A program made the position numbers and the translations under genes. A model generated the notes under the pieces. That model was not told the origin of the DNA. It did no database searches and saw only the letters and a list, made by a program, of their open reading frames with translations. Shown in pieces: positions 1-8,764 of a DNA stretch of 34,386 bases (position 1 is the first letter of the stretch; each line of letters opens with the position of its first letter). This stretch comes from Trueperaceae bacterium (GTDB lineage Bacteria; Deinococcota; Deinococci; Deinococcales; Trueperaceae), in NCBI GenBank assembly GCA_030147925.1, contig JASBUK010000071.1, positions 1 to 34,386 of the forward strand. Reading direction: 5' to 3'.

Positions 1-129
1 ACGGTGAACTCTCAGCTTGAAAGCATGGGTGTTCAGCGCTTGCGGGCGCGTACTAACGAAGGTTTCTTCATCAAAGTCCGCGCTTCTTTACTTGCTCTCA
101 TTTGCACGAACTTGCATGAACTGGACTAG
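1..129 (+). CDS. possible 3' end of a gene cut by the window edge
   Basis: Reading frame 1 is open from the first base to a TAG at 127-129 and would give about 42 residues of a C-terminus (ending CTNLHELD). I recognise no family. It could be the tail of a gene preceding the isomerase-kinase gene in the same direction, or chance. The remaining 102 bases before the next start hold its Shine-Dalgarno and no convincing promoter. Confidence 0.2.
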   Translation, partial: TVNSQLESMGVQRLRARTNEGFFIKVRASLLALICTNLHELD

Positions 130-231
130 CAATTACGGTACAACTGAAATTCGCTTTTTGCTCGGTTTACAGGCCTAGCTGTAGTACTATTGCCTCAACA
201 GTACAAACTCTCTGGGGCAAAGGAGAATGCT

Positions 232-3200
232 ATGAACGCCACCGAAAAGCAGGCATATCCGTCCTCTGGTATGTTGGAGCCGCTCAAACATGTGTTTTTG
301 GTTGCCAGTGGCGATCTGCGTCTGGCTGCCAACCAGGCCTGCTGGGCCGCCCAAGAAGCCATGGAGGAGCAATTAAGCGCGGCCTTTGCCAAAGAAGGTC
401 TAAAGATTAAGCGGGCACACGCTTACAACGAGCAGGAAAAGCACGGTTTTATCTCAAGTCAAAGGATGGGCATGGATGTTTTTAAAAACATTCCTGCTGA
501 CGCGGCACTAATCGTGGCCGAGGCCGTGTGGCAGTACAGCCACCATCTCTTGGCGGGTTTGCGCGGACACCGGGGACCGATTTTGACAGTAGCCAACTGG
601 AGCGGGCAGTGGCCGGGTTTAGTGGGTCTTCTCAATTTGAACGGCAGCCTCACCAAAGCAGCCATTCCCTATAGCACCATCTGGAGCCAAGACTTTAGAG
701 ACGAATATTTCTTAACGGCTATCCGCCAGTGGATCAGGGAGAGAAAGATCACGCATGACACCTCACATGTCCGTGATTTAGACCCCACTGCCTTGCCCGC
801 AAAAGAAGCAGACTTAGGGCGCAGGCTTGCCCAAAGATTGCTGCAGGACAAAGCCATAATCGGGGTTTTTGACGAAGGTTGCATGGGGATGTACAACGCC
901 ATAATTGACGACGAGCTGTTAAATCCCAGCGGTATTTACAAAGAACGGCTCAGCCAATCTGCGCTGTTAGCAGAGATGCAACTAGTCACAGACAAGGAGG
1001 CAAAGGCTGTGTGGCTGTGGCTTAAGCAGCGCGGCATGACCTTCTTAACCGGCGAGGACGAAGCTAGCGAGCTGACCGAAGGCCAGTTGCTTGAGCAGTG
1101 CAAGATGTATATAGCGGCGCTACGGCTGGCGCAGGAATTTGACTGTGACGCTATCGGCATTCAGTATCAGCAGGGGCTTAAAGATATGGCTCCGGCCTCC
1201 GATTTGGCCGAGGGACTTCTAAATAACGTTGAGCGCCCGCCGGTTTATCACCTCAAAACAGGTGCAGAACTTTACCCCGGCCAGGCGTTGCCTCACTTTA
1301 ACGAAGTGGACGAGGGCGCTGCCGTGGATGCGCTGGTAACCAACCGGGCATGGACAGCGCTTGGTTTCGACCCGGCCACCACACTGCATGACCTGCGCTG
1401 GGGTGAGTGGTTCTCGGGGCCGGGCATCGATGACTTTGTCTGGGTATTCCTTATTTCCGGGGCGGCCCCAGCGTCACACTTTATTGACGGCTATGCTGGT
1501 GCTAAAAGTGAACGTCAACCTCCGATGTACTTTCCCAAAGGAGGCGGAACAATGAAGGGTATCAGCAAGCCCGGCGACATAGTGTGGAGCCGTGTCTTTA
1601 TTATGGGCGGCACTCTACAAGCCGATCTTGGTCTGGCTACCGTGGTGGAGTTACCCGCAGAAGAAACAGAACGCCGCTGGCAGGCCACCACAGCGCAGTG
1701 GCCAATCATGCATGCCGTGTTGCGCGGTGTCAGCCGCGATCAGATGATGGCTCGGCACAAGGCCAACCACATCCAGGTTGCCTACGCTCCTACGCGGCAG
1801 GATGCGGCTCGAGCCTTAGCGGTAAAGGCGGCCATGTTTGCAGCTATGGGTATTAGCGTGCATCTTTGTGGGGATGTAACTGCCGACGCGTTGGGGGGGG
1901 CGATGAGCGAACTGCTTTTGGGTATCGACATAGGAACCTATAGCAGCAAGGGCGTGCTGGTTGAGCCGGATGGAAGCGTGCTTAAAAGCCATGTCGTCCA
2001 ACACGGCCTGGACATCCCCAAACCCGGTTGGGCCGAACAAGACGCCGACGCCATTTGGTGGCACGATCTTGTGGCTATCTGCCACGCCTTGCTGGACGGT
2101 TCACCCCACAGCGGAGCGGACGTTGCGGCTGTCGCCATTAGCGCGATTGGCCCCTGTTTAGTGCCGCTGGATAAGCAGGGTAAACCCCTGCGCAAAGCTA
2201 TTCTTTATGGTGTAGATACGCGCGCTGCTCAAGAAATCAAGCTCCTTAACGAACGTTTGGGCGAGGAGGCTGTGTTTGAACATTCTGGCATGACCTTTAC
2301 GAGCCAGGCCATCGGCCCTAAAATCCTCTGGCTTAAACGTCACGAACCCGAGCTGTGGCGACAGACCGACCACCTCACGACGGCGAGCAGCTACCTGCTA
2401 TACCGTCTAAGCGGCGAGAAAGTGATTGACAGGCACACCGCCAGCCACTTCATGCCGCTGATGGATATAAAAACCCTGGAATGGTCAGATAAGTTTGCTG
2501 AGGATATTGCCCCTCTTGACATGCTGCCACGACTTGGCTGGAGCGACGAAATTGCGGGCTATATACAAGGATCAGCGGCTGCCGAGACCGGCTTAAAGCC
2601 GGGTACGCCTGTGGCGGTTGGGGCGGTAGACGCTTTAAGTGAGGCGATTAGTGTGGGCGCGGTCCAGGCCGGGGACCTGATGATTATGTACGGCAGTACG
2701 ACCTTTTTTATCCTTGTGCTGGACGAGCCCGTACCCGATAAGCAAAGCTGGACCGTGGCCGGGGCCTTTAAAAAGCAATACAATCTTGCTGCCGGCATGG
2801 CTACGACCGGCTCGCTCACGAGATGGTTTAAGGACGAATTGGCGCGGGAACTACCGGCAGCGGATGCTTATGAGATTTTGTTTGAACGGGCTAGTGCTAT
2901 TGCCCCGGGAGCGGCAGGGCTGCTGGTGCTGCCCTATTTTAGCGGTGAACGCACGCCCATCAACGATCCCAAAGCGCGTGGTGTTATTGCAGGCTTGACC
3001 CTATCTCACAGCCGCGATCACCTGTATCGCGCTGTGCTGGAGGGTGTGGCCTACGGGATACGTCACAATATTGAGGCGTTTCGCAAAATGGGTGTTCCGA
3101 TTAGGCGGATATTGGCGGTCGGGGGAGGAGCACAGAGCAACACGTGGTTACAGATCGTGTCGGATGTGACCGGCGAAAGCCAGATTCTCCCGCAAGTTAC

Positions 3201-3399
3201 TGTGGGGGCAAGTTACGGCGACGCCTTCTTAGCGGGGCGGGCCGCAGGCTTATTATCTCGTGAAAGCCTCGATACCTGGGTCAAAGAGCGTGCTGTCATA
3301 AGGCCGTTTGCTGCTCATCGTGATCTCTATGAGCAGTACTACCGAAACTATCTTGCGCTCTATAAAAATACGCGGTCAATAGTGCACTCTTTAGGCTAG
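232..3399 (+). CDS. FucI/AraA-like sugar isomerase fused to FGGY-family carbohydrate kinase
   Basis: The ORF encodes 1055 residues. Residues 1 to about 557 resemble the L-fucose isomerase family, which interconverts aldoses and ketoses with a divalent metal. Visible marks are the NEVDEGAA segment and a KANHI motif resembling the family's metal-binding histidine. Residues 558 to 1055 are a complete FGGY kinase: they begin MSELLLGIDIGTYSSKG and carry the C-terminal GGGAQSNTW nucleotide-site motif. At 498 residues this half has the usual length of a stand-alone kinase. The start at 232 is preceded by AGGAG at 221-225; an in-frame TTG at 190 lies upstream of that site and is unlikely. The halves join across eight G's at 1893-1900, and one G fewer would make two genes overlapping by ATGA. 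The fusion may therefore be real, a frameshift product or a sequencing artefact. An isomerase followed by a kinase would turn an aldose into a ketose phosphate. The substrate is not predictable. Confidence 0.85.
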   Translation: MNATEKQAYPSSGMLEPLKHVFLVASGDLRLAANQACWAAQEAMEEQLSAAFAKEGLKIKRAHAYNEQEKHGFISSQRMGMDVFKNIPADAALIVAEAVWQYSHHLLAGLRGHRGPILTVANWSGQWPGLVGLLNLNGSLTKAAIPYSTIWSQDFRDEYFLTAIRQWIRERKITHDTSHVRDLDPTALPAKEADLGRRLAQRLLQDKAIIGVFDEGCMGMYNAIIDDELLNPSGIYKERLSQSALLAEMQLVTDKEAKAVWLWLKQRGMTFLTGEDEASELTEGQLLEQCKMYIAALRLAQEFDCDAIGIQYQQGLKDMAPASDLAEGLLNNVERPPVYHLKTGAELYPGQALPHFNEVDEGAAVDALVTNRAWTALGFDPATTLHDLRWGEWFSGPGIDDFVWVFLISGAAPASHFIDGYAGAKSERQPPMYFPKGGGTMKGISKPGDIVWSRVFIMGGTLQADLGLATVVELPAEETERRWQATTAQWPIMHAVLRGVSRDQMMARHKANHIQVAYAPTRQDAARALAVKAAMFAAMGISVHLCGDVTADALGGAMSELLLGIDIGTYSSKGVLVEPDGSVLKSHVVQHGLDIPKPGWAEQDADAIWWHDLVAICHALLDGSPHSGADVAAVAISAIGPCLVPLDKQGKPLRKAILYGVDTRAAQEIKLLNERLGEEAVFEHSGMTFTSQAIGPKILWLKRHEPELWRQTDHLTTASSYLLYRLSGEKVIDRHTASHFMPLMDIKTLEWSDKFAEDIAPLDMLPRLGWSDEIAGYIQGSAAAETGLKPGTPVAVGAVDALSEAISVGAVQAGDLMIMYGSTTFFILVLDEPVPDKQSWTVAGAFKKQYNLAAGMATTGSLTRWFKDELARELPAADAYEILFERASAIAPGAAGLLVLPYFSGERTPINDPKARGVIAGLTLSHSRDHLYRAVLEGVAYGIRHNIEAFRKMGVPIRRILAVGGGAQSNTWLQIVSDVTGESQILPQVTVGASYGDAFLAGRAAGLLSRESLDTWVKERAVIRPFAAHRDLYEQYYRNYLALYKNTRSIVHSLG
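1893..1900 (+). other. G8 homopolymer at the isomerase/kinase junction
   Basis: Eight consecutive G's immediately precede CGATGAGC, where the ATG at 1903 is the natural kinase start. In the given frame the tract joins isomerase to kinase. With seven G's the isomerase frame would read CGA TGA and stop, its TGA overlapping the kinase ATG, which is a common arrangement for translationally coupled genes. The tract could also act as a G-rich ribosome-binding site for the kinase. Confidence 0.7.
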
Positions 3400-3414
3400 A
3401 CGGTGTAGCAAAAA

Positions 3415-3490
3415 TAGTTGGTAGTTAGTAGTTAGTAGTACAAGTCAAGAAAGCTGATTTCCACTCACTACTTTTTACTTTCCCCCTTTC
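3415..3490 (+). repeat. intergenic repeat copy 1 (TAGTTGGTAGT / CTTTTTACTTTCC family)
   Basis: This copy lies just after the isomerase-kinase stop. A left module of TAGT/GGTAGT units is followed by a right pyrimidine-rich module (CACTACTTTTTACTTTCC). AGTAGT at 3434-3439 can pair with ACTACT at 3467-3472, directly followed by a T-rich run, so it could end the upstream transcript. The opposite-strand transaldolase gene ends just beyond it. Related copies lie near 14471, 20837, 22085 and 23466. Confidence 0.6.
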
Positions 3491-3550
3491 CCTTTATGAC
3501 GATAGGCTGAGAAGAATCAAATAGGCGGCTTTTCATAAACGCCTAAGGAA

Positions 3551-4228
3551 TTATTCGGATTCGGTATTACTAGCTCGAGCATCTGCTATGAACACTTCCT
3601 CGGCCAGCAGGGTAGCAGGATGGTCCACGATTTCGCGCAATATTTTTATGGAAATGGTCATGGCCCCTACGCCAAGGTCCAGGAGCTTAAGGACATCTTC
3701 ACGGCTGTAGATGCTGGCAACGAGCAAGCGAGTGTTTGTCTGCGCAGAGTCACTTGCTGTTAGATAGCTTTGCATTTGCTGGATGACGCTGTGTCCCGGG
3801 CGGCCCATTTTTTGGATGCGCCCCAGATAAGGAGCGGCATAATTCACATTGATAAGTTTGGCCCAGAATACCTGCTCGGGTTCAAAGATGGCGGTAAGGG
3901 TGACGGGGTCCCCTTCACCGGCAAGTCTAGCGGCAACTTGCAGACCGGTTCGGGTCGCAGGGATTTTGGGGATGACGAGGCCTTTGGGCGCCCAGGACAA
4001 AATGGTTTGGGTGTCTTTGAGCATATGGTCATAATCACTGTGGATTACTTGTATGTGTATGGCTCGAGCACCCCAGCTTAGTATTTTCTCGACCAATCTA
4101 GGGAGAGCTTTAAAGCTATGCCTTTCACGGCGCAAAATGCTGGGGTTAGTGGTGACGCCATAAACGATGGGAAGGCTTAGAGCCTCTTTTATTTCAGACA
4201 AATTGACGCTATCTAAATAAAGCTGCAT
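3551..4228 (-). CDS. transaldolase / fructose-6-phosphate aldolase family protein
   Basis: A 225-residue class I aldolase of the short transaldolase/FSA type (about 220 residues), which transfers or releases dihydroxyacetone units through a Schiff base. The N-terminus has the family TTNPSIL motif at residues 26-32, and Lys88 in VIPKIPAT fits the catalytic lysine. NYAAPYLGRI further on is also typical. The gene is divergent from the RpiR-type regulator and convergent with the isomerase-kinase gene, so it belongs to the sugar locus. Members of this subfamily include FSA, true transaldolases and sulfo-sugar transaldolases, so the donor substrate is open. The upstream sequence TAAACT lies six bases before the ATG, compatible with a leaderless transcript, but this is weak evidence. 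Confidence 0.85.
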   Translation of the reverse strand: MQLYLDSVNLSEIKEALSLPIVYGVTTNPSILRRERHSFKALPRLVEKILSWGARAIHIQVIHSDYDHMLKDTQTILSWAPKGLVIPKIPATRTGLQVAARLAGEGDPVTLTAIFEPEQVFWAKLINVNYAAPYLGRIQKMGRPGHSVIQQMQSYLTASDSAQTNTRLLVASIYSREDVLKLLDLGVGAMTISIKILREIVDHPATLLAEEVFIADARASNTESE

Positions 4229-4268
4229 TCTATAAGTTTAGCGATACTGCTTTTAAGATGCGACAAGA

Positions 4269-4300
4269 TTGACAATTTCTTAAAAAAGTAGTAAAACTAC
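4269..4300 (+). promoter_or_regulatory. candidate regulated promoter of the rpiR-type gene
   Basis: TTGACA at 4269-4274 is followed after 17 bases by TAAAAC at 4292-4297. The -10 region lies inside a perfect inverted repeat, GTAGT-AAA-ACTAC (4288-4300), a plausible operator for the adjacent regulator. The region separates the divergent transaldolase and regulator genes, so one site could control both. Confidence 0.45.
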
Positions 4301-4374
4301 GTATAAACAAACAGGATAACGGTGTTTTTAAGAATAAACAGCACGAATTGTATTAAATTTTCGTCTGGAGAAGC

Positions 4375-5253
4375 ATGCCAAAGAATTTGCTCGAGCACAT
4401 CAATGATGTCTTGCCATCGCTTAGCAAGGCCGAGCGCAAGGTTGCTCGAGCCGTCCTCTTACAGCCTGCCAGCGTAGTTAGCAAAAGCATTACCGCCCTG
4501 GCCCAACAAGCCGGGGTGAGCGAACCCACGGTCATGCGTTTTTGCCGCTCTGTGGGTTGTGACGGCTTTTTAGATTTCAGGGTGCGCTTGGCCCAAAGCC
4601 TGGTGACCAACAGCAGCTACGCCTACAGCGGGGTCGATCCCGATGACAGCACTCAGGAGTTTGCCCATAAAATCTTTACCGGCACCACCAACGCCCTGGT
4701 AAAAACCCGCAACAGCTTAGACCACGAAGTTATAGATCGCGCTATCGATGTCCTGCTGCGGGCTAAGGCCATTGAATGCTATGGCTTTGCCGCTTCGGGT
4801 GTCGTGGCCATGGATGCCCAGCAGAAGTTTCTGCATCTTAGACCCTGCGTGGTTGCCTACACCGACGCCCATATGCAGTACATATCAGCGGCCACTTTAA
4901 GCCCCGGTGATGTCGTGATGGCTATTTCGCATACCGGCAGGACTAAAGAACTTCTTGAGAGCATCAAGATAGCCCATCAAAGCGGCGCTACCATCGTTGG
5001 AATCAGCAGACGCTCTTCGCCCTTAGCCGATCTTTGTGACCTGCTGATCCCGGTTGAAGTGACCGAGGATACCGCCATTTACCCCCCCTCCATCTCTCGC
5101 ATTGTACATCTCGTAGTGATCGATGTGCTTGCGGTTGGCATGGCACTGCGTGATGGCCGCCGCGCTACAGAAAGGATGCGGCAAATCAAGCATGCCCTGA
5201 AAGATAAACGGCAAGAAGGAGGTGAGGTGCAGCCAGGAGCCACAGAACTGTAG
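4375..5253 (+). CDS. RpiR/MurR-family transcriptional regulator (HTH + SIS domain)
   Basis: A 292-residue protein with the RpiR family layout. The N-terminal helix-turn-helix (about residues 1-80) includes LSKAERKVARAVL and the recognition segment AQQAGVSEPTVMRFCRSVGC. A SIS phosphosugar-binding domain follows (about 120-260), with the AISHTGRTKELLES loop that binds sugar phosphates. Members sense phosphorylated sugars and regulate their catabolic operons. The start has GGAG at 4367-4370. The gene heads toward the ABC importer genes and is divergent from the transaldolase, so it probably controls this locus in response to a pathway sugar phosphate. Whether it represses or activates cannot be told. 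Confidence 0.9.
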   Translation: MPKNLLEHINDVLPSLSKAERKVARAVLLQPASVVSKSITALAQQAGVSEPTVMRFCRSVGCDGFLDFRVRLAQSLVTNSSYAYSGVDPDDSTQEFAHKIFTGTTNALVKTRNSLDHEVIDRAIDVLLRAKAIECYGFAASGVVAMDAQQKFLHLRPCVVAYTDAHMQYISAATLSPGDVVMAISHTGRTKELLESIKIAHQSGATIVGISRRSSPLADLCDLLIPVEVTEDTAIYPPSISRIVHLVVIDVLAVGMALRDGRRATERMRQIKHALKDKRQEGGEVQPGATEL

Positions 5254-5332
5254 TGACACCGCAAACGCAATTCTCGGGCCTTTAGGCCAGGGAATTAACC
5301 CTGAACGTTTATTTGACAAAGGAGAAGATGCC

Positions 5333-6814
5333 ATGCAACGAAGGCGCTTGTTTTTCACGCTCGCCGTAGCTCTCTTAGTTATGCTCTCTACGGCCCTGGC
5401 CCAGGAGAAACCCTTTGAAGGTAAAAAGGTTGTAGTGGTCACGCAAACGGGGCGGTCCATTGGTGGGCCCGTTGAAGACTTCGCCCCCGAGTGGGAGGCT
5501 ATGACGGGTGGACAGGTCGAGCTTCAGCAGTTTGCCTTTGGGGAACTTTTCGAAAAGATGATCACCTCCTTTGAAACCGGTGCGGCTTCCTACGATGTGT
5601 TGATATTCCCTGCAGATTGGGCCGGGGACTTCATGGCGCCGGGCTACCTCGTGCCGATCAGCGAAGAAGTTAAGGCTGAGCTGGACTGGAATGACGTCAT
5701 TCCTCTTTATGGCGAACGCATCACAGCCTGGGGCGACACGGTTTATGCACTGCCCTATGACGGTGACGCACACATGCTTTACTACCGCAAGGATTTAGTA
5801 GACAATAACGCTGAGTTTACAGCCGATTTCGAAGCGGCCTACGGCTACCCTTTAGCCGAACCACAAACCTGGCAGCAATACCGTGATATCGCCGAATTCT
5901 TTAATGGCAAGGTAGTGGAGACCGCTGGTCAGCGAGCTCCCATTTTTGGTGCATTGGAAGCGCAACGCCGGGATGCACAAAGTTACTGGATTTATCTTTC
6001 CCGGGCTTCGGGCTACGGGAAAATTCCTGGTAATCCCTGTTTCTTCTTTAGCTGCACCGACATGACCCCGCAAGTGAACAACCCCGGCTGGGTGCGTGCG
6101 CTCGAAGAATACATTGACATCAAGCAGTTCGGCGACCCGAACATGATCAACTACGATGTGGCCGACACGCGTATTTATTTCCCTTCCGGCCAGTCCGTAC
6201 TTAACATCGACTGGGGTGATGTCGGCACCATCTCGATTGACGAGAGTGCTTCGGTAGTCAAAGGCGACGTTGGTTTTGGCGTGCTTCCTGGCGGTGAGCA
6301 GTACTGGGATTACGAGCAAGATCAATGGGTCAGCCCTGAAAGCGGTGTGAATCAGGCTCCGTTTATTGCCTTTGGCGGTTGGATTATCGGCGTTTCGACA
6401 GATAGCGATGTTAAAGACGCGGCACTTGATTTCGCCAAGTTTATGGCCCGCCCAGAGCTGGTCAAGCAATTGGCCGTCACGGGTGGAACAGGTATTAACC
6501 CCTCGCGTTTCAGCCAGTTTGAAGATATCGATCTCTGGATCAATGCCGGTTTTGACCGCGAAAGTGCCGAAGATTACCTAAATGCCGTTCTCGATAGCAT
6601 CAACCATCCGAATGCGGTAATGGATTTGCGCATTCGGGGTTCTGCCGAGTATTTGCAAACACTCGATGTTGGGGTTAGTCGCGCCGTGGCGGGAGAGCTG
6701 AGCGCCCAGGATGCCCTTGATGATGTGGCCGAAGCCTGGAACGACATTACCGATCGTCTTGGTCGTGAAGGTCAGTTGCAGCAATACCGTGATGCTGTCG
6801 GCTTCGGAAACTAA
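5333..6814 (+). CDS. ABC transporter sugar-binding protein (family 1 extracellular solute-binding)
   Basis: A 493-residue exported binding protein for a CUT1-type importer. Residues 1-23 form a Sec signal peptide (MQRRR, a hydrophobic stretch, then ALA before QEKPF); there is no lipobox cysteine. The body shows SBP_bac_1 features: YDVLIFPADWAGDF near the N-terminus, YALPYDGDAHMLYYRKDL, and a late FGGWIIGVSTDSDVKDAALD segment. The start at 5333 is preceded by AAAGGAGAAG; an upstream in-frame ATG at 5222 lies inside the regulator gene and was rejected. The two permeases follow after a 36-base palindrome, which may keep binding protein levels above permease levels. The ligand is unknown but probably a sugar or oligosaccharide. 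Confidence 0.9.
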   Translation: MQRRRLFFTLAVALLVMLSTALAQEKPFEGKKVVVVTQTGRSIGGPVEDFAPEWEAMTGGQVELQQFAFGELFEKMITSFETGAASYDVLIFPADWAGDFMAPGYLVPISEEVKAELDWNDVIPLYGERITAWGDTVYALPYDGDAHMLYYRKDLVDNNAEFTADFEAAYGYPLAEPQTWQQYRDIAEFFNGKVVETAGQRAPIFGALEAQRRDAQSYWIYLSRASGYGKIPGNPCFFFSCTDMTPQVNNPGWVRALEEYIDIKQFGDPNMINYDVADTRIYFPSGQSVLNIDWGDVGTISIDESASVVKGDVGFGVLPGGEQYWDYEQDQWVSPESGVNQAPFIAFGGWIIGVSTDSDVKDAALDFAKFMARPELVKQLAVTGGTGINPSRFSQFEDIDLWINAGFDRESAEDYLNAVLDSINHPNAVMDLRIRGSAEYLQTLDVGVSRAVAGELSAQDALDDVAEAWNDITDRLGREGQLQQYRDAVGFGN

Positions 6815-6837
6815 GTAAGAAACTAAGTAAATAGCCC

Positions 6838-6873
6838 CACTATGCGCACCGGAAATTTCCGGTGCGCATAGTG
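6838..6873. promoter_or_regulatory. perfect 36-bp palindrome between binding protein and permease genes
   Basis: Two 18-base arms (CACTATGCGCACCGGAAA and its exact complement) abut with no spacer around GGAAATTTCC. It lies about 24 bases after the binding protein stop and has no T-run, so it is not a classical terminator. A stable 3' hairpin that protects the binding protein mRNA or weakens read-through into the permeases is the likely role. Its perfect symmetry also allows a protein-binding site. Confidence 0.7.
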
Positions 6874-6932
6874 ACCTTCTGGGTTTGGAGGCGCGAGTTG
6901 AGACACGTTATTTGTGCAAGACCGTGGCAGGC

Positions 6933-7901
6933 ATGAGCGGTACCAGAGAAGACCGCATTATGAAGCGGGTGTTTTTGTCCCCTGCTATAGCAATGCTCCT
7001 GCTGTTTTCCATCTTCCCGTTATTTTGGTCACTTGGTACCAGTTTTACCGATATTCAGAGAGGTGGCTCCACCACGCTTAGAGAAGCCCAAGCAACAGAA
7101 GACGAACGCGTGGGTTTTCTGGGCCTTGGTTTTAGCATAACCGGCCAGAACTATGCTCGCATGTCCAGCGACAGCCGTTTGTTTGCCACCGCTCGCAACA
7201 CCATATTTTATGTATTTGTCGGCGTTGTTATTCAGTACGTCATAGGTTTTTCTTTGGCCCTTGCCCTAAATCAGCCCTTTTGGGGGCGAAATATTTTCCG
7301 CGTTATCTTTTTGCTGCCAATGATGACTACCCCGGTCGCGGCTGGCTACATCGGGCGCATGATGTTCGATTCCGTGCGCTCTCCTCTTGCCGATCTCATA
7401 CAAAGCATTCCTGGCTGGTTTGGAAGCGACGCTTACGTAACGATACCCTGGTTGACCACTGGGGCCTGGGCTCGAGCCACCATCGTGCTTATCGATAGCT
7501 GGCAATGGATTCCCTTTATGACCCTGTTGCTACTGGCGGGCTTACAGGCTGTTCCCAAGGAGTTATACGAAGCGGCGCAGGTTGACGGCGCAACTATCTG
7601 GCAATCTTTTTGGCGCATTACCTTTCCCATTTTGCTACCCATTTCTGTAACCGTCATTTTGATTAGGGGCTTAGAGATTTTCAAAATCATCGACATCATC
7701 ATGGTGACGACCGGGGGTGGTCCGGGCTCCGCCACCGAATCTCTTACCATGTACATCTTTAAGACCGCCCTGACCTTCGGCAACTATGCTTATGCCGCGG
7801 CCATTTCCTATGTCTTGCTGGTTTTGGTAGTGGTCTTTAGCACGATCTTTTTGAGTCTCGCGCGTGGTGTGAGCGCCAGAGCAACGAATGTGGGTGAGTG
7901 A
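6933..7901 (+). CDS. ABC sugar transporter permease, MalF/UgpA type
   Basis: An inner-membrane permease of about 322 residues with six predicted membrane spans. The binding-protein-dependent permease EAA loop reads [20 protein letters not shown] and contacts the ATPase. The start is uncertain: ATG 6933 (MSGTRED) places the first membrane span about 15 residues in, as is usual. A TTG at 6885 with no good ribosome site and an ATG at 6960 are alternatives. The stop overlaps the next permease start. Together with its partner it forms the channel for the binding protein upstream. Confidence 0.88.
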   Translation: MSGTREDRIMKRVFLSPAIAMLLLFSIFPLFWSLGTSFTDIQRGGSTTLREAQATEDERVGFLGLGFSITGQNYARMSSDSRLFATARNTIFYVFVGVVIQYVIGFSLALALNQPFWGRNIFRVIFLLPMMTTPVAAGYIGRMMFDSVRSPLADLIQSIPGWFGSDAYVTIPWLTTGAWARATIVLIDSWQWIPFMTLLLLAGLQAVPKELYEAAQVDGATIWQSFWRITFPILLPISVTVILIRGLEIFKIIDIIMVTTGGGPGSATESLTMYIFKTALTFGNYAYAAAISYVLLVLVVVFSTIFLSLARGVSARATNVGE

Positions 7902-8761
7902 TGAAGCGAAATAAGACCTTACGCATGTTTTTCACCTATGCCGTTGTTTTGCTGTGGGCATTTATCGTACTTTTCCCCTTTTATTGGCTGCTCACGACCT
8001 CACTTAAAATCCCGCTGGCAGTCAGCCGCGGCCCCACTTATTTCCCAGGTATTGATTTCACACCCACCTTTGAGCATTGGGTCTACCTTTTTGACGAACA
8101 GCGGGCTTCAACCTTAAGACACTTCCGCAACAGCCTCATTGCCGCTACCGGCAGTACTATTCTGGCCGTCATTATCGGGGCCATGGCAGGCTATGGTCTT
8201 TCCCGTTTTAGTTACTACTGGAAGGGTCTGAAGTGGCGGAATGAAAACATAGCCTTTTGGATCATCTCAAATCGCTTTTTGCCACCGGCTCTTTTTGTGG
8301 TGCCGTTTCTAATCCTGTACAGCAGACTGGACTTGCTGGACACGCATTTCGGCCTGATCGTCATTTACACCATGTTCAATATCCCCTTTGCCGTGTGGAT
8401 CATGCGGGACTTTTTCAACAGCTTGCCCGGTGATCTTGAGGAAAGCGCTCTGGTCGATGGGGCGACCCGCTGGCAGGCATTCATGCGTATTGTGTTGCCC
8501 TTGAGTGCGCCGGGACTGGTCGCCGTGGCAATCTTTTCTTTTGTGTTTTCCTGGAATGAATTCTTATATGCCCTGATGCTGACAAACTTCGATGCCATCA
8601 CCATTCCGGTACTTATCGCCGGGCAGAACAACACGCGCGGGGTAGAGTGGTGGTTTATTTCCGCTCTGACACTTTTCGCGGTAGCGCCAGTGGTACTCAT
8701 CGGCCTATTCCTAGAACGTTATATTGCCAGCGGACTCTTAGCAGGTGCGGTAAAGGGCTAA
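7901..8761 (+). CDS. ABC sugar transporter permease, MalG/UgpE type
   Basis: A 286-residue second permease subunit with six membrane spans and the EAA-type loop [20 protein letters not shown]. The ATG at 7901 overlaps the preceding stop by one base (TGATG), which indicates translational coupling; a GTG at 7898 is the alternative start. No ATP-binding subunit is encoded nearby, so the complex presumably uses a shared ATPase elsewhere, as many CUT1 systems do with MsiK-type proteins. Confidence 0.9.
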   Translation: MKRNKTLRMFFTYAVVLLWAFIVLFPFYWLLTTSLKIPLAVSRGPTYFPGIDFTPTFEHWVYLFDEQRASTLRHFRNSLIAATGSTILAVIIGAMAGYGLSRFSYYWKGLKWRNENIAFWIISNRFLPPALFVVPFLILYSRLDLLDTHFGLIVIYTMFNIPFAVWIMRDFFNSLPGDLEESALVDGATRWQAFMRIVLPLSAPGLVAVAIFSFVFSWNEFLYALMLTNFDAITIPVLIAGQNNTRGVEWWFISALTLFAVAPVVLIGLFLERYIASGLLAGAVKG

Positions 8762-8764
8762 TAC

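Noticed and set aside
3551-4228. Sulfoquinovose-pathway transaldolase (sulfo-TAL type) and a sulfo-sugar locus
   Set aside because: No sulfoquinovosidase, sulfolactaldehyde reductase or sulfonate exporter gene is present; the family alone does not decide.
5222-5332. Longer N-terminus for the sugar-binding protein starting at 5222
   Set aside because: It overlaps the regulator gene, has no ribosome site and would bury the clear signal peptide that starts at 5333 behind AAAGGAG.
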